From Bradyrhizobium guangdongense (GTDB lineage: Bacteria; Pseudomonadota; Alphaproteobacteria; Rhizobiales; Xanthobacteraceae): a stretch of DNA of 64,000 bases. The notes under the pieces are model-generated. The model searched no databases, had not been told where the DNA came from, and was given only the letters and a program-made list of their open reading frames with translations. Both the position numbers and the translations under genes were made by a program. Location of the stretch: assembly GCF_004114975.1 (NCBI RefSeq), contig NZ_CP030051.1:868001-932000 (forward strand), written 5' to 3'. Shown one piece after another: positions 8,125 to 15,136 of this stretch. Each line of letters starts with the position of its first letter. The first letter of the stretch is position 1.

Positions 8125-8214
8125 TCATCCAGAGGTTTTTTGATGCGCGTCTGCGATAGTTTGCCCGATGCGCCACAATACTCCCGTCGGATCAATAACC
8201 ACGAAATCCTGCAT
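8125..8214 (-). CDS. possible 29-residue peptide or remnant of a larger gene
   Basis: The frame begins with ATG at 8214, seven bases after GAGGAGAA (8229-8222), and encodes MQDFVVIDPTGVLWRIGQTI plus nine more residues. The segment VIDPTGVLWRIGQ resembles the last strand of VOC/glyoxalase-fold proteins, where DP-G-x-x-W-x-I is common. No matching N-terminal part is visible upstream, so it may be the leftover end of a decayed gene or a genuine small protein. The ribosome site is the only strong argument for translation. Confidence 0.3.
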   Translation of the reverse strand: MQDFVVIDPTGVLWRIGQTIADAHQKTSG

Positions 8215-8409
8215 TGCCGAATTCTCCTCGTTTCGGGGTCGCCACCGCGTCTGGAGGCTGGCAGCTTCATTGGGTGATTTTTGGTTGGGATGTGCGTTGC
8301 AGCTTGTGCGCGGAAATTGTTAGGCGTCGAGATGCAAGACCGGCTGTGTGTTATTGGCTTTAGGCTACGAGCGAATGACAGCTATCGGGAAGAACTGGCA
8401 AAAACCAGA

Positions 8410-8434
8410 GGAACGACGAAACGCGGATCGGGTT
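8410..8434 (+). promoter_or_regulatory. weak EcfG-type promoter candidate
   Basis: GGAAC (8410-8414), 16 bases, then GGTT (8431-8434): one mismatch to the GGAAC-N16/17-CGTT consensus. It lies 23 bases before the ATG at 8458, a suitable distance for a short leader. Confidence 0.3.
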
Positions 8435-8457
8435 GATCCATCACCGAGGATCGTTCG

Positions 8458-8673
8458 ATGGACAGAGCTTCGATCTATGACGAACTGAGCCGAGTTGAGC
8501 GAGAGGTGGTTGCAGGAGAGCGCCAACTGGCAGAACAGGAGCGGCTGGTTCTCGACTTGAAACGGGAAGGTCAGAATACTTCCGGCCCTGAAAGGGAACT
8601 GGAAAGGCTGCGTGAACGCCAGCGCCTGCGCGATCAAGACCGCCAAAGACTGCTCTCCCTCCTGCAGCCCTGA
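8458..8673 (+). CDS. small coiled-coil hypothetical protein
   Basis: The 71-residue protein is one long amphipathic helix by appearance, with heptad-like spacing of Leu and Val between charged residues from about residue 8 to 68 (VEREVV, ERLVLDLKRE, ELERLRERQRLRDQDRQRLL). It has no signal peptide or membrane segment, so it is probably cytoplasmic and oligomeric. I recognise no named family. The start at 8458 is the only ATG in good position. The gene is alone on its strand between intergenic gaps; a weak general-stress promoter candidate precedes it. Confidence 0.6.
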   Translation: MDRASIYDELSRVEREVVAGERQLAEQERLVLDLKREGQNTSGPERELERLRERQRLRDQDRQRLLSLLQP

Positions 8674-8916
8674 CTCACAGCGAAAGCATTGCCTCGGGTG
8701 AAGGCCGGTGAAGAGGACCGGATCCGGCTTGAGCGGCCTTCGTCAATCGACCGCGCACGCCGTCGAGTGCGGCCTTTGGGTTCGGAAGGCAATCAGAATA
8801 TTCGGCAAATAATCGCCGATCACAGGGTGATGCGGCATTCCGCGTCTCTGCGCACTAGCAACCAATTCGAATCCTGCTTGTTGTCGCCGGCACAATCACT
8901 TGCAGGAGACAAAGAA

Positions 8917-9237
8917 ATGTCACGTATAACTTTGCTGGCCGCAACCCTGTTGCTGCTCGCGTCGGCGCCCGCGGGCGCCCAGTCGCAGCCGGCGCAAAGC
9001 GGGCCTGGCAACAATGCCATCAACAGCTCCGATAAGAACAATGCGAACGCTCCCGTCGCGGGCCGCAACAGCTTCACCGAGGGCCAGGCGAAATCGCGGA
9101 TCGAGGAGGCGGGATATTCCAACGTCTCCGGCCTGCAGAAGGACAACGAAGGCGTCTGGCGCGGCAAGGCCGACAAGGCCGGCACCAAGACAGACGTCAG
9201 CATTGACTTCCAGGGCAAGGTCAATTCCACGAAATAA
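8917..9237 (+). CDS. secreted PepSY-like small protein
   Basis: The 106-residue protein starts at the ATG at 8917, after CAGGAGAC. Residues 1-21 form a signal peptide ending in APAGAQ. A polar Asn/Ser/Gln-rich linker follows, then a PepSY-like fold at about residues 52-104: FTEGQAKSRIEEAGYSNVSG, GVWRGKA, TDVSIDFQGKV. PepSY domains are often protease-inhibitor-like modules in the periplasm. It lies 12 bases before the gene at 9250, so the two are probably one unit that ends at the terminator at 9901. Confidence 0.72.
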   Translation: MSRITLLAATLLLLASAPAGAQSQPAQSGPGNNAINSSDKNNANAPVAGRNSFTEGQAKSRIEEAGYSNVSGLQKDNEGVWRGKADKAGTKTDVSIDFQGKVNSTK

Positions 9238-9249
9238 GGAGCGGATAGC

Positions 9250-9876
9250 ATGACGACCACCATTTCTCGTCTTTACGACAATTATTCCGACGCCGAGCGG
9301 GCCGTCACCCGGCTCGAGAGCGCCGGCGTGCCGCACTCCGACATCAGCATCGTCGCCAACAATTCCGACAATTGGTACGGATCACGGAGCGGTAAAGTCG
9401 ACCGTGACCGCGACGGCGTCGACGATCGTGCTGAAGGCGCCGGTGCGGGTGCCGGCATCGGCGCCGGCATCGGCGGCGCGGCGGGCCTTCTCGCTGGCTT
9501 GGGTCTCCTGGCCATTCCGGGTCTCGGTCCGGTCGTGGCTGCGGGATGGCTCGCCTCCACGGCTGCCGGTGCGGCCGCTGGCGCTGCCACAGGCGGTATC
9601 GTCGGCGCACTCACCCAAGCCGGCGTCTCGAAGGAAGACGCTTCGCGCTACGCGGAAGGCGTTCGCCGCGGTGGCACGCTCGTCACCGCGAAGGTGCCCG
9701 ACAACGATCGCACGCGTCTCGATGCCCTTCTCCATGAGCGGTCCGTTGACCTCCAGCAGCGCAGTTCGGCTTGGCAGAAGTCCGGCTGGACCGACTTCGA
9801 TGCCGCGAGCCCGCCGTTGTCTCCGGAGGATATCGGGCGCGAGCGCGAGCTTTACGGCGCCGGAGCGCGGCGCTAG
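9250..9876 (+). CDS. general stress protein of the glycine-zipper (17M-like) type
   Basis: This 208-residue protein begins with a ferredoxin-like fold, ISRLYDNYSDAERAVTRLESAG and then GVPHSDISIVAN, as in heat-induced stress proteins of the YflT/GSP17M kind. The centre (about residues 62-120) is a Gly/Ala-rich hydrophobic stretch with glycine-zipper repeats that may insert into a membrane. A second half-fold follows: GVSKEDASRYAEGVRRGGTLVTAKV. It is the last gene before a strong terminator. The biochemical role is unknown; association with general stress is family knowledge. Confidence 0.78.
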   Translation: MTTTISRLYDNYSDAERAVTRLESAGVPHSDISIVANNSDNWYGSRSGKVDRDRDGVDDRAEGAGAGAGIGAGIGGAAGLLAGLGLLAIPGLGPVVAAGWLASTAAGAAAGAATGGIVGALTQAGVSKEDASRYAEGVRRGGTLVTAKVPDNDRTRLDALLHERSVDLQQRSSAWQKSGWTDFDAASPPLSPEDIGRERELYGAGARR

Positions 9877-9900
9877 CTCTCCGTCGGTCTCGACAAGACA

Positions 9901-9927
9901 AAGGCCCCGTGCAGCGGGGCCTTTTTT
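9901..9927 (+). terminator. intrinsic terminator after the stress protein gene
   Basis: A 9-bp stem, AAGGCCCCG with CGGGGCCTT around a five-base loop, runs directly into a T-run ending at 9927. It ends the rightward unit of 8917-9876. Confidence 0.9.
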
Positions 9928-9979
9928 CGGGACACTCCCGCTTTCCCACTGCCGTCGGCGGGGGCTGCCGCCGGCGTCG

Positions 9980-10303
9980 TCATGGATGCAGAGGTTTCCC
10001 AAGCTCACCCAATGCCTCCCTGGTTTCCGCGATCTTCTCGCATAGCAACGTGAAGGCCGTCTGCATTCGGCCGTTGGCATCGTGGTCCAGCAATAGCGAT
10101 GACGTCTCGACCAGCCTGTCGCCCAAATGCTCCATCACGGTGAGCAGGTGATGCAAGCCATCCGCAGGCTGCTCGATCGCAATGCGTTCGATCTCTCGCA
10201 CGATCTCCTCGAGCCTGATGACCGCGGACACAAGACTGTCGTCGTGCCTGCGCAGTGGAAATTCGATGATCTCGGCGGTCAAGGCCGGGGTTTCCCTCAG
10301 CAT
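9980..10303 (-). CDS. small protein coupled to an ECF sigma gene
   Basis: The 107-residue protein has no membrane segment, no signal peptide and no cysteine pair for zinc, so it is not a usual anti-sigma factor. It appears all-helical (LVSAVIRLEEIVREIERIAI; LHHLLTVMEHLGDRLVETSSLLLDHD; FTLLCEKIAETREALGEL). Its ATG overlaps the stop of the sigma gene (TGATG at 10301-10305), so it is translated by coupling. This suggests a protein that binds or accompanies the sigma factor, but I recognise no family. Confidence 0.65.
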   Translation of the reverse strand: MLRETPALTAEIIEFPLRRHDDSLVSAVIRLEEIVREIERIAIEQPADGLHHLLTVMEHLGDRLVETSSLLLDHDANGRMQTAFTLLCEKIAETREALGELGKPLHP

Positions 10304-10887
10304 CAGGCGGTGCCGGATGCGGCGAGGCAGTCCTTGCGGACTGTCAGGAGAGCCCGGTGCAGCCAGGTCTTTATCGTCCCCACCGGCACGCCGAAGCGCC
10401 GTGACAGATTGGCTCGGCTCTCGCCTTCGAGATAGGCGAGCGCCACCAGCGCGCGGCGATCTTCCGGCAAACGAGCCAGTGCGCCAAAGGCGATGGGTTC
10501 GGCGCGGGCGTAGTCGAGCTCGTCGCTCGCTGATGGATTCTCGGCGGCCGCAATCGACAGCGCCTCATCGAACGCGTCAGTCGGCAATCTTCTGACGCGC
10601 AGATGATCGATCGCGGTATTGCGCACGATCGCGGAAATCCATGCCATCGCCGGAGCGCGCTCGGCATTGAACCGGGAGGCGTTGCGCCAGATCTTCAGAT
10701 AGCTCTCTTGCAGGACGTCTTCGATATCGTGCGGCGGTACGCCGACGGCGAGCGCGGTCCTGCGCAGTCTGCCGCGCGTTATCATGTGCAGCGCCGAGAA
10801 AGCGCGTGCGTCCCCGCGTGACACACGCGCGAGCAGTTCGGGCAATCCGTCGCTCTGTGGCTGTGTTGCCCGACGTGAGCAGGCCAT
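10303..10887 (-). CDS. ECF-family RNA polymerase sigma factor
   Basis: The 194-residue protein has region 2 at about residues 30-100 (DIEDVLQESYLKIWRNASRF, AMAWISAIVRNTAIDHLR) and region 4 at about 135-185 (LPEDRRALVALAYLEGESR, VPVGTIKTWLHRAL). It resembles SigK-like ECF sigma factors. Its promoter region carries the same TGATCC-N16-CGTT element as rpoE-chrR, with a short leader of about 20 bases to the ATG at 10887. That implies control by the sigma-E next door, a sigma cascade. No membrane anti-sigma gene is attached, only the overlapping 107-residue protein. Confidence 0.9.
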   Translation of the reverse strand: MACSRRATQPQSDGLPELLARVSRGDARAFSALHMITRGRLRRTALAVGVPPHDIEDVLQESYLKIWRNASRFNAERAPAMAWISAIVRNTAIDHLRVRRLPTDAFDEALSIAAAENPSASDELDYARAEPIAFGALARLPEDRRALVALAYLEGESRANLSRRFGVPVGTIKTWLHRALLTVRKDCLAASGTA

Positions 10888-10913
10888 GTCCCGTCTCCCT
10901 TGCGTTCGGCTTT

Positions 10914-10941
10914 GAAACGCTGGGGGATCGCGGTTGGATCA
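10914..10941 (-). promoter_or_regulatory. sigma-E-like promoter of the second ECF sigma gene
   Basis: On the minus strand TGATCC (10941-10936), 16 bases, CGTTTC (10919-10914). The start codon at 10887 lies 27 bases after the -10 element. Confidence 0.68.
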
Positions 10942-10969
10942 CCCCGGGGAAGAAGGACTGAAGAGGGAT

Positions 10970-11617
10970 CTAAAGCCTCACGAACGGCCCGATCAGCCGG
11001 CCAAGCAGACCGTTCATGCGCAGATCACCTGTCATCGCAACCAGGCAGAGGCACGGGCCTTCGTCGCCGACGATCGGGCGATGATCGACCTCGTCGTCGC
11101 CATAGTCGAAATCGCCAGGACCAAAACGGCCGCCCTCGTGGCTGAAGCTGCCTTCCAGCACGAGCGTCAACTCGGTGCCGGTGTGCGTGTGTTCGAGCAT
11201 GCGCGTGCCCGGCGCGGACCTCAGCAGGAAGGCCCGCGCCTTGCCCGCGCCGGACAGCTCGACCGGCCGCATGCTCAGACCTGGCGCAACGCGCCTTGGC
11301 TTACCGACCCTGTAGTTTCGAAGCGCCGGTGGAACGTCTCGCACCATTCCGAACGTCTCGGTCGAGGGCGGCGCAGCTCTCGGTTTGGGCGCGTCGTCGA
11401 TCCGGGCCAGCACGCGCTCGAATGCATCCGATGCCACCGGCACCGGAGCGACCTCCTCGAGTGCCAAGCCCGCAAGCTGCTCCATCGCGCGCACGAACCG
11501 GGCGCACCCTGCGCATTCTGCGACATGCACCCCCACGACCAGATGGTGGGCCTCTTCCAGCCTGCCGGCGGCAAAGTCGGCCAGAAGATCTTCCGGCGGA
11601 TGATGGCTGATGGTCAT
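10970..11617 (-). CDS. chrR: ChrR-type zinc anti-sigma factor with cupin domain
   Basis: The 215-residue protein has the two-domain ChrR layout. The N-terminal zinc anti-sigma domain shows HHPPEDLLADFAAGRL, then VVGVHVAECAGC, giving the His, His, Cys, Cys zinc ligands near residues 6, 31, 35 and 38. The C-terminal cupin (about residues 100-195) has HTHTGTELTLVLEGSF and later DEVDHRP as probable metal ligands. In Rhodobacter sphaeroides ChrR holds sigma-E inactive until singlet oxygen appears. Its ATG overlaps the rpoE stop by ATGA (11614-11617), so the two are made together. Confidence 0.92.
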   Translation of the reverse strand: MTISHHPPEDLLADFAAGRLEEAHHLVVGVHVAECAGCARFVRAMEQLAGLALEEVAPVPVASDAFERVLARIDDAPKPRAAPPSTETFGMVRDVPPALRNYRVGKPRRVAPGLSMRPVELSGAGKARAFLLRSAPGTRMLEHTHTGTELTLVLEGSFSHEGGRFGPGDFDYGDDEVDHRPIVGDEGPCLCLVAMTGDLRMNGLLGRLIGPFVRL

Positions 11618-12270
11618 GCTTCTTCGTCCAATAGCTCTCTCAGGCGGTTCATCGCCAGCCTGATGCGCGACTTCACCGTTCCCAGCGGAATTCCGAGCAG
11701 GGCAGCGATTTCCGGATGCGGCCTTTCCTCGATGAAGGACAGCCTCACCACCCTGGACTGCTCCGCCGACAATAGCTCGATGGCGGACGTGATCCGGGCA
11801 GCATCCTGAACGCGCGAAAGGACCGCATCGACCGGTTCGGCGGGATCGGGCGTATCCGGCAGCTCGGCAACGCCCCGCACGCGGTCTGCCCGCGCCTTGC
11901 TGCGGAACATGTCGATCCGCAAGTTCCGCGCGATCGTGAAGATCCAGGCCGCGGCTCCCGATGTCGACGGATCGAACTGGCTCGCCTTCCGCCACACGGC
12001 GATCAACGTGCTCTGGGCGATCTCCTCGGCCTCGTCGGCGCTGCATCCGGCCTTCAGCATCAATGCCTTGATGCGAGGCGCGAAATGCTCGAATAGGCCT
12101 TTGAATGCCTCCCTGTCGCCGGAAGAGGCGACGCGTCCGATCAAATCAGCCCAGTCCACCTTCGCCTTCGGCCCTTTGCTCGCACTGGTCGACAGCCGCG
12201 CGACAATTCCGCGAGGCACGCCGGCCCTGGCGCGGATTGGCACAGTTAAAGCTCGGATAGCAGCGACCAT
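11614..12270 (-). CDS. rpoE: ECF sigma factor of the RpoE-ChrR group
   Basis: The 218-residue protein has ECF region 2 (FEHFAPRIKALMLKAG, EEIAQSTLIAVWRKASQFDP, AWIFTIARNLRIDMFR) and region 4 (LSAEQSRVVRLSFIEERPH, IPLGTVKSRIRLAMNRLRELL). It is translated ahead of and overlapping with chrR, the standard arrangement for the singlet-oxygen-responsive sigma-E of photosynthetic and related alphaproteobacteria. A TGATCC-N16-CGTT element 30 bases upstream of the ATG at 12270 indicates autoregulation. The same element precedes three other units in this window. Confidence 0.93.
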   Translation of the reverse strand: MVAAIRALTVPIRARAGVPRGIVARLSTSASKGPKAKVDWADLIGRVASSGDREAFKGLFEHFAPRIKALMLKAGCSADEAEEIAQSTLIAVWRKASQFDPSTSGAAAWIFTIARNLRIDMFRSKARADRVRGVAELPDTPDPAEPVDAVLSRVQDAARITSAIELLSAEQSRVVRLSFIEERPHPEIAALLGIPLGTVKSRIRLAMNRLRELLDEEA

Positions 12271-12590
12271 GGTGGCTCGACAAGCAGCTTCTCGCGTTTG
12301 GAACGTATGGCAGGGGGCGATGGATCACTTGCCCCCGAAAGTTCCCGGGCTTGCCGGAAGGCAGCAAGGCGATTGCCTCTCAATAGACCGGCCCCAGGTT
12401 CGAGCCCCCCTGCGGCCACCATTTCAAGGTCCTGCTGATGCTTGTCGGTTTTTGTTTTGACTGATAGCCGCGCGGCGTTAATGCATAAAATGCACGTCCG
12501 GCGAGCGCGGCGGCGTGGAGCAAGAGGACCTGAGGGGTCAGGAGAGTTGGATTGGTTCTCTCCGGACCCCGACCGCAAACCAGACGGCGC
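12271..12590. other. intergenic region with the rpoE promoter
   Basis: The left end carries the rpoE promoter (12300-12327). I see no gene in the rest, to the stop of the coiled-coil gene at 12591, and no strong terminator. Confidence 0.5.
12300..12327 (-). promoter_or_regulatory. autoregulatory sigma-E promoter of rpoE-chrR
   Basis: On the minus strand TGATCC (12327-12322), 16 bases, CGTTCC (12305-12300); the rpoE ATG follows 30 bases after the -10 element. It is the reference copy for the shared motif because ECF sigma genes of this group control themselves. Confidence 0.72.
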
Positions 12591-13199
12591 TCAGCTCTTC
12601 GAACCGGAGCCCTTCAGTGCATTCCAGGCTGCCTGATTGGCTTGATCGAACGCCTTGCGGGATTCCGCGAGCGCTGCGCTCAGCACGGACCAGGACTCGC
12701 TGCCGGCCTGCTTGAGCTTCTGCAGTTGCGCTTCGGCCTGGGACGCATCGGATTTCATCTGCTTGAGGGCGGCTTCCAGGTCGCCCGCATGCGCTGCGGC
12801 GACCCTGCCGGCCGCCTCGCGGAACTTGTCGGCGGCCTCGCGCCAGGCCTTTCCCTGCGCGGCGGCAATGTCCTTGAAGGTCGCTTGCTGCTGTTCGAAC
12901 TGCTTGCCGGCGCTTTCGAAGTAGGTCTTCATCTGCGCTTCAAAGCCGTCCCATTGCTTCTCGAGTTCGGTCCTGCCGCGCGCCCAGGCCGCTTCGCCGG
13001 CCTCGGCTTGCGCCTTGAGCTGAACCTGGAATTCGTCCCGGCGCTTCTTCAAGTCGGCGATGATCTGCTCGGCCTTGACTTTGGATTCGGCCTTGGCCTC
13101 GCCCGCCTTGACTTCAAACGAGGCGAGTGCGGCATCCATCTCGTCGATGCGTTCCTTGGCCCAATTCAGGTAGAAATGCACGCTGCTTTGCTCCGACAT
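12591..13199 (-). CDS. long coiled-coil hypothetical protein
   Basis: The 202-residue protein is helical throughout, with Lys/Glu/Ala-rich heptads from about residue 12 to 190 and repeated aromatic-acidic spacing (FEAQMKTYFESAGKQFEQQQATFKD). Composition recalls apolipoprotein-like or phasin-like amphipathic helices, so it could coat a lipid or polymer surface, but no family is certain. No signal peptide is present. It lies downstream of, and on the same strand as, the row of small envelope genes at 13441-14991; a 241-base gap separates it from the nearest of them. Confidence 0.65.
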   Translation of the reverse strand: MSEQSSVHFYLNWAKERIDEMDAALASFEVKAGEAKAESKVKAEQIIADLKKRRDEFQVQLKAQAEAGEAAWARGRTELEKQWDGFEAQMKTYFESAGKQFEQQQATFKDIAAAQGKAWREAADKFREAAGRVAAAHAGDLEAALKQMKSDASQAEAQLQKLKQAGSESWSVLSAALAESRKAFDQANQAAWNALKGSGSKS

Positions 13200-13440
13200 G
13201 ACGGTCTCCTTTGACTATTCGAACTGGATGATCCCCGAGCGCGGCCTCGCTCGCGTTGACTTGGCTCAACCTTTCCTTGTCGTCCGATGTCGCATCCTTC
13301 AGGCCGGCAGATGGGGAAAGGTCCTTGCCCTATCATCACCGCTCGTTTGCCTCGACATTTCGGCACCCGCCATGCGGTTGAGAGCACTGATCGAGGCTGA
13401 AAGTTCACGGTGAGATCGCGCACTGGTCTTGATCCTCGTG

Positions 13441-14040
13441 CTAGGGACGAGCCGAGTTTTGCTTGCCGACTTTCGGCGGTTCGAGCATCACTTCCTTCAG
13501 ATGATCCCCGGCGGCGACGACGATGACGAAATTGAGCTTGCCGTCCTGTCGCATCAAACCGCCGGCCAGCGCGCTGCCCGCCGCCGCCCTCTCGGCGACC
13601 TGCACGGCATCCGCCAATTCCTGCTTGATCCATTTCAGGGCAAGGATGTTGGCGAGGTCCTCCCGATCGAGCTCCTTCAGCGACGAGGTTATCTCCTTGC
13701 CCGTGATGCTTCCGGTATTTGCGTCGATGGTGTTCTCCCACACGCGCTCATTCCGGATCGTGCGAACGCGGTAAATGGGCGGGCCGTCGATCTCGAAGCT
13801 GATGTCGGCGGTCTTCGAGCCGTCGTGCAGGCGTTCGGCGATCGCCATGGCCCGGCTGAGCGGGATGCGTGTGGTGCGGAATTCCGCGAGAACGCGGCGG
13901 ATAGCGGCCTCTTCTGCTTCACTTTGCGTAGTGGCGGTTCGGGTGCCCACATCCGCGGGAGCTTGGACATCGGCAACGGCTGCGGTCGCGGCGAGCGTCG
14001 CGGACCACATGATCAGGGCAAACAGATGGTGCTTCGACAT
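13441..14040 (-). CDS. secreted PepSY-domain-like protein
   Basis: The 199-residue protein has a signal peptide (residues 1-23, ending ATAAVADV). A PepSY-like unit follows at about residues 55-118: IPLSRAMAIAERLHDG, ADISFEIDGPPIYRVRTIRNERVWENTIDANTGSITGKE, the typical strand-turn pattern ending in D-NTG. The C-terminal part is specific to this protein. It should be periplasmic. The gene follows the membrane protein gene at 14062 after 21 bases, so they are probably co-transcribed. Confidence 0.75.
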   Translation of the reverse strand: MSKHHLFALIMWSATLAATAAVADVQAPADVGTRTATTQSEAEEAAIRRVLAEFRTTRIPLSRAMAIAERLHDGSKTADISFEIDGPPIYRVRTIRNERVWENTIDANTGSITGKEITSSLKELDREDLANILALKWIKQELADAVQVAERAAAGSALAGGLMRQDGKLNFVIVVAAGDHLKEVMLEPPKVGKQNSARP

Positions 14041-14061
14041 CGGATCTCTCGGTCTGGTTGG

Positions 14062-14361
14062 TCAATCGCTTGCGATGGGCGCGTGAGCGACGACGATCTC
14101 CTTGTCGGAGAGCGCAGGCGGCGACTGATGGGTATCGATCACGACGCGCTCCGGCAGCCTCACGTCGGAGTGGATGCGGATCTGAGGCCGCGCGGGATCT
14201 GGCTCGGAAGACTGACCCGGCAGTTGCGCCGGCAGGACCCAGTTCGCCACCCAAAGCAAACAGACCAGCACGCCACCCACCCAAAGGAAGTAGCCGCGCA
14301 AGGGGAGGGCGCTATCGAGCGGCTGCCTCGCCCGCATGAACATCGCGGATCGCCGACTCAT
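14062..14361 (-). CDS. small single-pass membrane protein
   Basis: The 99-residue protein has one strong membrane segment at about residues 24-44 (GYFLWVGGVLVCLLWVANWVL) after a basic N terminus, then a Pro-rich periplasmic-type tail. I recognise no family. It lies between small genes on the same strand: 40 bases after the gene at 14402-14620 and 21 bases before the PepSY gene. Confidence 0.6.
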   Translation of the reverse strand: MSRRSAMFMRARQPLDSALPLRGYFLWVGGVLVCLLWVANWVLPAQLPGQSSEPDPARPQIRIHSDVRLPERVVIDTHQSPPALSDKEIVVAHAPIASD

Positions 14362-14401
14362 AGCGCCTCGCTCCCGGCAACGATGGGACTCCGCCTCATC
14401 G

Positions 14402-14620
14402 TCAGATACTCCAGGGGCGCGGGTGCCGGCGCGCGAGCTTGGCGTCGAGATAGCCGCCCTTGTCGAGCCACTCCGCCGGACAATAGGCGCCGGCTTTCGG
14501 ATGGATCATGAAGCCGTCGCGCTCCAGCGCCGCCCTTGTTCCGGTGACGCCGGTCCACACGGTCTCTCCGCTGGATGGATTCACCTCCATTACGTCAAAG
14601 ACTTCGACGAAGTTCAGCAT
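14402..14620 (-). CDS. hypothetical protein of 72 residues
   Basis: The protein is soluble in appearance, starting MLNFVEVFDVMEVNPSSGET and ending in a basic tail. The central GTRAALERDGFMIHPKAGAYCPAEWL is the most distinctive part. I recognise no family. It starts 18 bases after the stop of the gene at 14639, in the row of small genes behind the TetR-type operator at 15012. A shorter overlapping frame (14358-14558) was considered and looks like noise. Confidence 0.5.
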   Translation of the reverse strand: MLNFVEVFDVMEVNPSSGETVWTGVTGTRAALERDGFMIHPKAGAYCPAEWLDKGGYLDAKLARRHPRPWSI

Positions 14621-14638
14621 GTCAGGATGCTCGCCGTC

Positions 14639-14794
14639 TCACGCCGCCTGCGACAGGCGGTCGAAATCCTCAGGCGCAACGCCTCTGCGGGCGAGCTCGG
14701 TCTCGATCGCGTCGAACACGCATTCGACCGGCGCGATCCAGACGTTGATCCAGTAGATGATGCAGCCGCGGGCAATCAGCAGAACCGGCGTCAT
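14639..14794 (-). CDS. small protein overlapping a membrane-protein gene
   Basis: The 51-residue protein begins with a hydrophobic stretch (MTPVLLIARGCIIYWINVWI) that could be a membrane anchor, then an acidic-basic tail, CVFDAIETELARRGVAPEDF. Its ATG (14794) overlaps the stop of the preceding gene by ATGA, so translation is coupled. The frame runs on upstream, but the overlap makes the internal ATG the better start. No family recognised. Confidence 0.55.
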   Translation of the reverse strand: MTPVLLIARGCIIYWINVWIAPVECVFDAIETELARRGVAPEDFDRLSQAA

Positions 14795-14991
14795 GCGACC
14801 GTCCTCCGCTGCAGTCGAACCGGGGCGGGCTCGCGCGTGGCGAGGGAATGTGCCCACGCGATCATCGCGATCGTGATGCCAAGCAGCAGGCTCAGTGCCA
14901 CGAGGCACAACGCGACAATCACGTTCAGCGATGCAGCGGCGAGGCCGGGCAACGGATTTTCGCGCATCAATGCAAACAGCAGTGTTGACAT
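14791..14991 (-). CDS. small membrane protein, first gene of a leftward row
   Basis: The 66-residue protein has one or two membrane segments (about residues 20-50, ASLNVIVALCLVALSLLLGI). A TTAAGGAG sequence directly before the ATG gives a good ribosome site. A TetR-type palindrome lies at 15012-15022, about 20 bases upstream, so this gene and those behind it are probably controlled by the TetR protein at 15939. No family recognised. Confidence 0.55.
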   Translation of the reverse strand: MSTLLFALMRENPLPGLAAASLNVIVALCLVALSLLLGITIAMIAWAHSLATREPAPVRLQRRTVA

Positions 14992-15011
14992 TCCGCGTCT
15001 CCTTAATAAAA

Positions 15012-15022
15012 TACACCGTATA
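15012..15022. promoter_or_regulatory. operator-like palindrome, site 1 of the second TetR regulator
   Basis: TACACCGTATA reads TATACGGTGTA on the minus strand; it differs by one base from the perfect palindrome at 16674. On the minus strand the similarity extends into TTTATTAA, shared by both sites. It lies between the small-gene row (leftward) and the gene at 15137. Confidence 0.6.
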
Positions 15023-15136
15023 GTTCATATAAATCACGCGCCCTGGCCGGAGTCAAGACCAGTGCGTCACAAGCGCGTGTGCGGGATCAAGACTGCGAGG
15101 CTCCGCCTCGGCCAACCGAAAGAGAAAGGATCTGAC

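Larger units (their letters stand above)
7933..8457. other. intergenic region, 525 bases
   Basis: The stretch is mostly without recognisable genes. It holds a 29-codon frame with a good ribosome site on the minus strand (8125-8214) and a weak EcfG-type promoter before the gene at 8458. I see no repeat or strong hairpin. Confidence 0.5.
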
